Notes under the pieces: model-generated
The model's input: only the letters and a program-made list of their open reading frames with translations
Databases searched by the model: none
Told to the model about the DNA's origin: nothing
Translations under genes and position numbers: made by a program
NCBI GenBank assembly: GCA_039182715.1
Contig: JBCDBY010000160.1
Location: forward strand, 1-10,261
Length of the DNA stretch: 10,261 nucleotides
DNA from: JBCDBY01 sp039182715
GTDB lineage: Bacteria > Planctomycetota > PLA2
Reading direction: 5' to 3'
Part shown: positions 1 to 10,261 of the stretch, piece by piece
How the letters are laid out: each line of letters begins with the position of its first letter
Position numbering within the stretch: the first letter of the stretch is position 1

Positions 1-3000
1 CTAGTCTCCAGTCTGCCCCATGTCGGTGGTGTAAACGGTGACGGCATCGTTCTTGGCTTAAAGTTGTCTCTTGAAAGCTCCAAAATGACTTTCATTGTCA
101 GGCGGTCTCCTCCAGGATCGCCTCCAGCGTTCCGATCGTGTCCGCCGTGAACGCGCCATGGGGTGAGTAGACGGTCCAGTCGCTGAGCCGCGCGATGTCG
201 TGGCGGGCGCGCTGCCCTTCGCTCATGCGGGCGATGTTGTGGGGCTGGTTCAGCAGCGTCCCATCGACCTCGTCGCCGTCGACCCCGTGCACCTCGAACC
301 ACAGGTGTTCGCGGCCGACCTCCTCCTCATCGCCATCGACCTCGTAGCCGAGCTTGACGACAAAGTGCCACTCCTCCGTCTCGGCGCCGTAGCGGTCGAA
401 GAGCGCGCGCAGCCGGTCGAAACGGACCTTGGCCAACGCGCTCATCCGGTCGGTCTCCAGACCCGAGACCCAGAACACCGGGTTGTCCGCCAGCGTCGAT
501 CTCGCCGCCGTGAGGCTCTTGTACTTGCGCCCGCCGAGCATGCCGCGGCCTGGTACGAACAGGACGCCCCGCACCGTCGTGTGGTCCTCATCGTCGCGAT
601 CGTCGGGGCCGCCGAGCGCCCGGTCGTCGACGTGCGCCATGGAGTCCTCCCAGGGCAACCAGACCACGTCGAGACCGCGCGCGACCGTGAACGGATCGTC
701 CGGCGGCGGCGGGCCGTATTCGATCATCATCGTCGCGGCCGTGTTGATCACCTGGTAGTAGAGCTCCGCATCGCAGCGCGGCACACCGACGACGTCGAGT
801 TCGATCGAACCGCACCGATGGAGCCCGTGCGTGTGCATCCAGACCGGCGTGTCATCGTCGCCCTCGTCGTCGAAGACGGCGTGCACCTGAAAGAGAATCT
901 TCGGCGACGGCGGCACGGTCGAGGAAGCGAGGTCGGCGATGCGCTCGTACGGATGCACCGTGAGCGAGTCGGTATCGGCGTACCCCACCGCGTCCGGGGC
1001 GGCGGCGTACAGCAGCCGCATCAACGACTGGTAGCCGTCGAGCGGCTCCTCGCCGAGCGGCGCGCTCGCCGTCAGCGTCCAGGTCGCCGCCTCCACCGCC
1101 GCCCGCAGCTCCGGAGACGAGGCGTGCGAAACGAGCGGCTCCGGCGACCCACCCGGCGCGAGCAGCGCGCTCCCGTCGGGATGCTTCGCCTCGAGCATCC
1201 ACGGGAACGCATGCTCACTGCTGGCGATCTCGACGACTTCGCAGCCCGTCTCCTCGAGACGGTCGACGATGGCGTCGTAGCTCTCCGGCTCCTCGCCCTC
1301 CAGAATCGCCGCGAGCATCGCTGCCGGCGGATCATTCACGAGCTCGATGTAGGGGTTCGCCTCGTCACGCATCCCCGCAGCATACGCCCGGCATACGCCT
1401 CAGGTCTCGCCCACGGCCGGGCTAGAACGGAAAGAGAATGCCGCGTTCCTTGAGCAGGTACGCGGTCCGCTCCTTCAACTCGAAGAGACGGGCGGGCCGG
1501 TGCGCGCCGACTCGCCGCCGCCCCTCGACTTCCGTCAACGCATCCAGCGCGAGGATCTTGCGGCGGAAGTTGCGCTTGTCGAGCGCGCGGTCGAGCAGCG
1601 CCTCGTAGACCGCCTGCACGTCGGACAGCGTGAACGGCTCCTCGAGGAACCGCAGCGGCACGGTGGAGTACTCCGCCTTGGTGCGCAGGCGCTCGACTCC
1701 CTTGCGCAGCACCTGGTCGTGATGAAACGCGAGCGCGGGTGCGTCCTTGGCGGGATGAAACGTGCCGTCCGGCGACGTCTGCTCCGGCGAGACGACGACG
1801 AAGTAGGTCGCACTCACGAGCGGACCGCGCGGATCCATGCCGGGCTCGCAGAAGGTGTAGAGCTGCTCGATGTACACCTCTTCGTCGAAGCCCGTCTTCT
1901 CGCGGAGCACGCGACGCGCCGCCTCCTCGACCGGCTCCGCCTCGCGCACGAATCCGCCGGGGAGCGTCCAGCGCCCGCGATACGGCGCATCCCCCCGGCG
2001 CCACAGCAGCACCTGCAGGCTCTCCTCGCGCAGGCCGAAGATGACGAGGTCGACCCGCAACGGCGGCCCGTGCAGACTCACGCGGTCCCCCCGCGGAAAC
2101 GCTCGACGATCGGGTAGCGCCGTCCGAGATCGAACGCCTTGCGCGACACCTTCAGCACCGGCGCCGCCTGCTGCCGCTTGTACTCCGAGATCGACACGCC
2201 GCGAAGCACGCGCTGCACGACCGCCTCGTCGAATCCGGCGGCCACGATCTCCTCGGCGCGTCGGCGCTCCTCGAGGTGCAGCCGCAGGATCGGATCGAGC
2301 ACCTCGTAGGGCGGCAAGGAATCCTGGTCGGTCTGGTCGGGGCGCAGTTCCGCGGAGGGCGGCCGCTCGAGCACGCGCCGCGGAATGGCGGCGTCGCGCG
2401 CCGAGAGCTCGTACACCTCGGTCTTGTAGAGGTCGCTGATCGGCGCCAGCGCGCCCACCATGTCGCCGTAGAGCGTGCAGTAGCCGAGCGCCATCTCGCT
2501 CTTGTTGGACGGCACCAGCACGAGCGCGCCGTCGCGGTTGGCGCGCGTCATCAGATAGGTCCCGCGAATGCGCGCCTGCAGATTCTCCTCGGCGAGGCCG
2601 ATCTCCGTGGATCCGAGCTGCGTGCGGAAGGCCTCGAACGGCGCGTCGATCGGCAGCACCTCGAAGCGGATCCCGAGCGCCTCGGCGAGCGTCTGCGCGT
2701 CCTCGAGGCTCATCGCCGCGTTGAACGGCCCCGGCATGCCGATGCCCAACACGCGCTCCGGCCCGAGTGCTTCGGCGGCGAGGCACGCGACGAGAGAGCT
2801 GTCGACGCCGCCGCTCAGCCCGATGATCGCGTCGCGAAATCCGGTCTTCGCGAAGTAGTCGCGGATGCCGAGCACGATCGCCGCGCGCACGTCGTCGTCG
2901 GGCGCCGCCGCTGCACCGTCGAGCACGCGCACGTCCCCCTCGCAATGCGCGAGATGCGTCGTGAGCGCGCCCGTCTCGTCGACCGCGAACGAGTTGCCGT

Positions 3001-6000
3001 CGAAGATCAGCTGGTCGTTGCCGCCGACGAGATTGCACAGCGCCATCGGCACGCCGAGCGCCCGCGCATGGCCCGCGAGCAGCGCGCGGCGGTAGGCGGG
3101 CTTGCCCTGCTCGTACGGCGATGCGCTCAGATTCAGCACGCGATCGACGCCCTGCAGGTCGGCCACCGGATCCGCGGCATACGGATCGCCGGTCCAGATG
3201 TCTTCGCAGATCGTGACGCCGATGCGCTCACCGCCCACGTCGATGGCGCCCGGCACATCCCCCGCCCGGAAGTAGCGCCGCTCGTCGAAGACGTCGTAGG
3301 TCGGCAGCAGCCGCTTGGCGACCATCTCCATGTGGCCGTCGCGCAACAGCACGGCCGCATTCCAGAGCGGCTTGCCGGGTCCGTCGTGCGCGCGCATCGG
3401 CGCCCCGATCAGGATCGGGGGCAGCGACCGGTCGTCGCACAGCGCATGCAGCGTCCGTTCGCAGCGGTCGAGAAACGACGGCTCACGCAGAAGGTCGCGC
3501 GGCATGTAGCCGCAGATCGCGAGCTCCGGGAAGACGACGAGGTCCGCCTCGACCGAGCGCGCCGCCTCGCGCACGAGCCGCTCGTTGCCGTCGAAGTCGC
3601 CGACGGTGGGATTGATCTGGGCGAGCGCGATCCGCATCTTGGTTCGTGTGAATGCTACACGAACCCGCTACGATCGAGCCATGCACCGCGAAGAGTTCAC
3701 GCTCTCCACCAAGGGCGAAACCGAGATCCTCGACGTCACCGATCGCGTCCGCGAAATCGTCGACCGGTCGGGCCTGACCGACGGCCTCATCCACGTGTTC
3801 ACGCCGGGCGCGACGGCCGGCGTCACGACCATCGAGTTCGAGCCGGGCTGCGTCGCCGACCTGCGCGCCGCCTTCGAGCGCTGGGCGCCGCGCGAGGGCG
3901 AGTACGAGCACAACCGTCGCTGGGGCGACGGGAACGGCTTCTCGCACGTGCGCGCGGCGATGCTCGGCCCGTCGATGACCGTTCCCCTGGCGGACGGCAT
4001 GCCCGTGCTCGGCACGTGGCAGCAGGTCATCGTGATCGACTTCGACAACCGCGCCCGCGATCGTCGCGTGGTGGTGACGGTAACGTAGTCGGCGATGCGC
4101 GACGTCCTCGCCACGATCCTCACCGTTCTCATCACCGCCTTCATGGGCACGGTGGCGCTGTTCTCGTATCTGTTCGGCCACCGCTACGGCGCACTCTGCA
4201 CGCGCTACTGGGCCCGCTCCATCCTCTGGATCCTCGGCATCCGCGCGGACGTCTCGGGGCGCGAGCACGTCGGCTCGGGACCCTACGTCGTGGTCGCGAA
4301 CCACTCCTCGATGCTCGACATTCCGGTGCTCGCGGCGCACGTGCCGGTCATCTTCCACTTCGTCTCGCGCCCGTTCTTCTTCAAGGTGCCGTTCATGGGC
4401 TGGGGCATGACCGCCGCCGGGCACATTTCCATCGAGCGCGGCAACGCGCGCGAGGCGGCGAAAACGCTCGAGGGCTTTACGAAGCGCTTCGAGAAGGGCA
4501 TGTCCGTCTGCCTCTTCCCCGAGGGCACGCGGAGTCCCGACGGCACGGTGCAGCGCTACAAGCGCGGTCCGTTCCTCTCGGCGGTCGACAACGAGGTGCC
4601 GATCCTGCCGGTCGCGCTCGGCGGCGTCGCGGCGCGCCTTCCGAAGGGGCGCAAGCTGCCCCACCCGGGTCGCATTGCGGTCACGTTCGGGCCGGCGATG
4701 GAGACGAAGGGCAAGGATCAGCGCGCGACCAAGCAGATCGCACGCGAACTGGAGGCCTGGACGCGCGAGACGATCAGCGGGGCGCCGTTACCGACAGAGC
4801 CGTCGTGAGCACGGCGGCGGCGGCGAAGGCGTAGATCCCCCACTCGATCCGCACTTCGGTCCCGCCGGGGAAGCTCTTCGACGCCACCACCAGGAGCGCG
4901 ACGACGAAGACGTCGGCCATGGAGAACTTCCCGATCGTGCCGAGCGCGCGCTGCAGCCGGTCGCCTTCCGGACGGGCAATCGCGACGCGCAGTGCGATGA
5001 GCTTGAAGAGCGGGAAGAGCACCGAGAAGCAGAGCAGGAGCAGCCCGATCCAGAGCCCGTCGCCGCGCAGCAGGTTCTCGATGCCGGTGAGGATGGAGTA
5101 GGTGCGCGGATCGTCGACGAGCCCGAGCCATCGTGCGAACTCGGTCTCGTCCCCGAAGCGGGGAATCACCGTCATGCACGGCGCGGCCAGACCGATGCCC
5201 AGCAGGATGTGCGCGAGCCAGACGAACGTGTGGCGCGGCGTCAACGGGTGAGCGTCCCCAGGTCGACCGCGTCGATCGGGATGACGCGGCAACGCACCTG
5301 GACGAGGCCCGGCGCGGGCGTGTCCCAGAGCTGCTCGCCGACCTCGAGGGAGAGCAGCGGAACCGACCAGCGCGCGATCACGTCGTCCGCGGCGAGGTCC
5401 TCGTCGCGCACCTCGAACTCGAGCGATTCGCCCGGGCGTGCCGTGACGCGCGCCGCCTTGATCGAGTCGTCGATGGAGATCGAGCCCATCACGTCGCCGA
5501 GCCCGAGCTCGCTGTTGCTCCAGCGCGCGAGCAGCGTGCTCTCCTTCGTGCTCGACTTGAACACCTCGGTGTCGCGCCAGTGCACGAGGTAGAAAACATC
5601 GGGTCCGGCGCGGCCGCCGTCCCAGCTGTCGCCGTCGGCGTCGCGCGGCTCGACCTCGATGGCGTGCAGCAGCACGTAGTACTGCTTGCCTTCCTCGACG
5701 GTCTTCGCGGCGGTCGGCGGAGAGGCCGGCGGCGGATCGGCGGGCGCCTTCGCAAGCGCCTCCTTCAGGAACGGGAAGGCCACGGCCCCCACGACGAGAA
5801 TCGACGTGAGGCCCGTCCAGAGCCAGACCCAGGCCTTACCGCGCGGCTTGTCCATGCCCTGTATCGTACGACGCTTCGGCGTCTCGTTAGACTCGACCCA
5901 TGCGCATCCTGTCCGGCATCCAGCCCTCCGGCATCCTCCACCTGGGCAACTACTTCGGGGCGATGCGCGAGCACCTGCGGCTGGCGCAGCAGCATGAGGC

Positions 6001-9000
6001 GTTCTACTTCATCGCCGACTACCACGCGCTGACCACCGTGCAGGATAAGGAGACGCTGCGCGCCTTCCGGTTCGACGCCGCCGCCGACTACCTCGCGATC
6101 GGACTGGACCCCTCGAAGACGCTGCTCTTCCTGCAGGCCGACGTGCCCGAGGTCACCGAGCTGGCGTGGATCCTCGCGACGCTGACGCCCATGCCGATGA
6201 TGGAGAACGCGCACTCCTACAAGGACAAGAAGGCGCGCGGCATCATCGCGTCGCTCGGCCTGGTCGCCTATCCGGCGCTCATGGCCGCCGACATCCTGAT
6301 CTACGACAGCGATCTGGTGCCGGTCGGCGCCGACCAGAAGCAGCACATCGAGATCACGCGCGACCTCGCGGGGAAGTTCAACAACACCTACGGCGAGACG
6401 CTCAAGATCCCGGAGGAGTTCATCAAGGAGGATGTGGCGATCGTCCCCGGTCTCGACGGCGCCAAGATGTCGAAGTCGTACGGCAACGACATCCCGATTT
6501 TCCTCGAGGGCAAGGCGCTCAAGAAGCGCGTCAACGCGATCGTGACCGATTCGACGCCGGTCGAGGACCCGAAGGACCCCGACACCTGCAACGCCTTCGC
6601 GATCTGGAAGCTATTCGCGAACGAGGACGAGACCGCCGAGATGCGCGCGCGCTATCAGGCGGGCGGGCTCGGCTACGGCGAAGTGAAGAAGCAGATCATG
6701 GCGAAGATGGACGAGGAGTTCGCCGACGCGCGCCGCCGCCGCCGGGAGCTCACCGAGAATCCGGACGAGGTCTGGGACGTCCTGCGCACCTGCGGCAGGA
6801 AGGCGCGGGCGGTGGCGACGGGCGTGATGGAGCGGGTGCGGGACGCGACCGGGCTGAGTTAGTCCGCGCCGGTTCCCGTCTCGGACTCTTCCATCGCCGC
6901 GAACGCCTCCATGAGCGACGCGCTGTCGGGGACCGCCAGCGTCTCGACGTGGCGGGAACGCTCGTCCATCTCGATCATGCCCTGGAAGAGAATCTGCGTC
7001 GGCTCGATGAGGAAGTGCGTGAACGCATCGCCCGGCACGACGTTGGGCAGGAAGAAGTACGAGCTCACCGGGAAGCGCACCAGCGAGCAGCAGATGTCCG
7101 TGATCTGCACGCGCAGCGCATCCCAGAGCTGGTCGTAGTCGATGTAGCCGCTCTCCTTCACGCGCACGCCGAAACGGCGCGGGTCCTCGGAGGTGGCGAC
7201 CTCCTCGATCTGCTCCGGCGTGGCGTAGCCGAGCTTGATCAGGACGTTGCCGATGCGATCGGTCGCGTCGGTGCTGCCGGCGAAGACGATCTGCCCCGCC
7301 TTGAAGAAGACCACCTTGGTGAGCGGCCCGGTCGTCACCACCAACATGCCGTTCTGGCGCGTGTTGGAGAGGTAGACGAACAGGTTGTTCAGCAGGTCGT
7401 GGTGGAATGTCCCGATCGTCGAGACCGGAAGGACGACGTGCTGGCCGTCGGTCATCGAGTCGCCGCGCAGGCAGATGGAGCCGGCCTCGATGCCGACATG
7501 CGAAAAGGGACCATCCCGAAGACCCAGCGTCTTGCGCGCGATCTTCGGCATCATCACCACGATGCTCCGCCCGTCGTCCATCTAGCCTGCAATGCTCCCG
7601 GACCCGGTATAGCCCGAGCCCGTCCACGTATCGGACCGGCCGGTGTCCCGACTTGAGGCCCCGTCGCGATTCAAGACGAGAGGCCCCAACTCCGATAGGA
7701 CGGTATGTTCCGCACCGGCATGACGGCCTGCCTCGCGCTCCTTCTGTGCGCGGGGTGCAGCGACTGGACCCGCGTCTCCGAACCCCCGGTCCCGCTCTCC
7801 GCACTGGAGATGTCGTCGGTGGCCGCGGGCGGCGAGTACACCCCCACCGCGACGCGCTCGCGCCTGCGCCTGTTGCGCGCGCTCGCGCCCGGCTCCCTGG
7901 CGACGCTGCACGTACCCGACATCGGCGGGACGGCGGACCGTTTCCGCGGCACGGCGGTCTACGAGATGCTGACCAGCGAGGAGATGCGGCAGATGCTCGC
8001 GCAGGCGGGACTCGACCTCTCCATGCTCGAGCAGGGCAAGGCGTCGCTCTCGATGACCGGCCCCGGCGGGATGCAGATGGGCAAGCTGGCGGACGCGCTC
8101 TCGGGCGAGTTCGTGCTGAGCCTCGAAGAGCTCGAGTTCACGGCCGACAGCCCGGTGCCGAACGTTCGCGTTCTCGCCGGCATCACCGTGAGCGGCGCCG
8201 AGCACGAGGTGCAGCAGGGGCTCGACATGATCGTCATGCTCGCGGGTCAGCAGCCGGACATGCAGGTGGAGCAGGGCTCGTTCGAAGGTACGGCCTACGC
8301 GCGCTTCAACGTCACGAAGCCGCAGCGCCTCACCTTCGAGGCGGCGCTCTATCGTGACGCCCTGCTCGTCGGCGTCGGCCGCGATGTCGTGCCGGACGCG
8401 ATCGCGCGTCTCGCCGACGAATCGAAGGAGGCGCTCACGGACGCGGCCTCGTTCGGCCGCTGCATGCAGCGCGTCTCGCACAAGCACGACATCTTCCGCG
8501 TGCACGTCGACCTCGGCACGATCTACTCGCGCCTGCGCGAGACGATGCCGGCGGAGATGCGCAGCGCGGTGGAGCTCTTCGGCCTGCAGCACATGCAGGC
8601 GATCGCCGGCTCGCTCGGCATCGACGGCAAGAACCTGGTCACCAAGTCCTTCCTCGACTCGCCCGGCGGCGAGGATTTCCTCAGCGAGATGCTCACCGCC
8701 GAGAAGGCCGACCGGAAACTGCTCGACAGCGTCCCGGCCGGCGCGACCTCGTTCAGCCTCTTCTCGCTGGACGGTGCGCGCGTACTGCGCCAGCTGCGCG
8801 AGCGCCTTCCGGAGGGGCCGAAGAAGGAGATGGCGGCCAATCTGGAGATGCTGAAGGAGCAGGGGATCGACCTCGAGGGCGAGCTCCTCGAGGCATTCGG
8901 ACCGCGCTACGCGCTCGTCACCGTGCCGGCCGGCCGGCGCGGCGCCACCGGCGTGGACGCGCTCTGGAACCAGCTGCTCGGCACCGCGATGGTGATCGAG

Positions 9001-10261
9001 ATGCGCGATCGCGCCGCGGCGCTGCGGCAGATCGACCGGCTGCCCAAGAGCTCCCCCGACGTGCGCCGCACGGAAGAGAAGTTCGAGCGGGCGAACGTGA
9101 TCTGCTACCGGTTCCACGACAAGCGAATGCCGCGCGATCTCGCGATCTGCATCGCGACCTCGCGCCGCGACCTGATCGTGACGCTGTCGCGCGAGGCGAT
9201 GGAGCAGATGCTCCACAAGACCTCCGATGCCGCGACGCGCAACTTCACGAAGATGATCGAGGACGTTCCGGCGGACGCCGTGGCGGTCAGCTTCGATGAC
9301 CTCACGCAGAACAACAACGTGCTCGGCGTCGCGTTCATGCAGGGCTTCAACGAGGCGCGGGGCCAGTCGGGCCGCGGCAACGAGGCGCCGGAGGTTTCCT
9401 TCCCGGAGTTCCGTCTCGATCGCTACGGCAACTCCATCTCGTACACCGTCGCGAACCAGCACGGCATCTACACGGAGACGCGTTCCCCCACCGGCGGCCT
9501 CATGGAGGTCGGCGGCATCGGCGGGCTGGTCATGGCGGCGTCGGTCGTGATCCCGAATCTGACCGCCGAGCGCATGCAGCAGAACGAGGTGACGACGCTC
9601 GAGACCATGCGCGCCATTCGTGCGGCGCAGGAGGAGTATCGCCGGTCGCTCGTGCGTGACGCGGACCGCGACGGCGAGGGCGAATTCGCCTTCCTCTCCG
9701 AGCTGATCGGGGACGAGCACGGTCGCGATCCGGGCGAGACCATGCGCAAGCTGCTCCACGGATTCGAGCGTCACGAGCTCGGCTACGAGAAGGACGGCTA
9801 CATTTTCCGCGCGTACCTGCCCGCCGAGGACGGCTCCCCCATCGGGGAGGCCGACAAGCGCGCCCGCCGCCGCCAGGTCGACGGCGATCTCGCGGAGTCG
9901 ATCGGCATCGTGCTCGCCTGGCCGAAGCGCGCCGGCATCACCGGCAAGCGTTGCTTCCTGCTCGACGGCGAGGGCCGCATTTTATCGATCGACGAAGGGT
10001 ACGGCGGCGCCAACCTGCCCCAGCCCGACGTGCTGAGCAAGCAGGAGGGCAACCTCGCCTCCGCGTTCATCGAGAAGCACCAGAAGGGCCGCGACGGGCG
10101 GCGCTGGCACCGGCTCGACTGATCCCCGAAACAGCCGGAATCGGGCCCCGAATCCGGCGGCGCGCTCCACGCCGCGCGTGTGGATAAGTGCGGAATCGAA
10201 TCCGCACGTGGCGCGCCTACGTCGAGTCACAAGCCCGACTTATGCGCGCCACACGATGCAC

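Overview
This is a GC-rich chromosomal window (roughly two thirds G+C by eye) carrying ten protein-coding genes, packed tightly on both strands. No rRNA, tRNA, insertion sequence, CRISPR array or phage gene was seen. The organism cannot be named with certainty. The C-terminal domain of the large exported protein at 7705-10122 (a pseudopilin-like IPNL...R...NE...L.TMR.I.AAQ block followed by a D.DG.GE stretch) resembles proteins common in Planctomycetota and, to a lesser degree, Acidobacteriota. A DUF4388 protein and a membrane-anchored C2-like protein fit such a slow-growing, high-GC lineage. That assignment is inference.

Layout. 1-97 is a gene-free edge of noticeably lower G+C. 98-1372 (-) is a DUF4026/DUF2314 protein. 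1422-2081 (-) is an NrtR-type Nudix/winged-helix regulator whose GTG start overlaps the stop of glutamine-dependent NAD+ synthetase nadE (2078-3637, -). Divergently from nadE run a YjbQ/UPF0047 gene (3681-4088, +) and a PlsC acyltransferase (4095-4808, +). Converging on plsC is a two-gene membrane operon (5855 down to 4774, -): a membrane-anchored C2-like protein followed by a PqiA-like four-helix membrane protein. trpS (5900-6862, +) diverges from that operon and converges on a DUF4388 gene (6859-7581, -). The large lipoprotein-like gene (7705-10122, +) ends the coding part. The last 139 bases hold a hairpin and a nested set of inverted repeats that includes a perfect DnaA-box consensus.

How it may work together. 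The clearest functional unit is NAD control. nadE and its probable repressor NrtR form a translationally coupled operon. A perfect 9-bp inverted repeat (3641-3665) lies over the nadE promoter, in the 43-bp gap shared with yjbQ-plsC. This looks like an autoregulated NAD switch whose operator could also control the divergent pair. The Nudix box of NrtR has lost two conserved glutamates, which suits a ligand sensor rather than a hydrolase.

A second window-wide signal is the TANNNT hexamer 6-7 nt upstream of the ATG in four genes, with no Shine-Dalgarno sequence. This is the signature of leaderless transcription.
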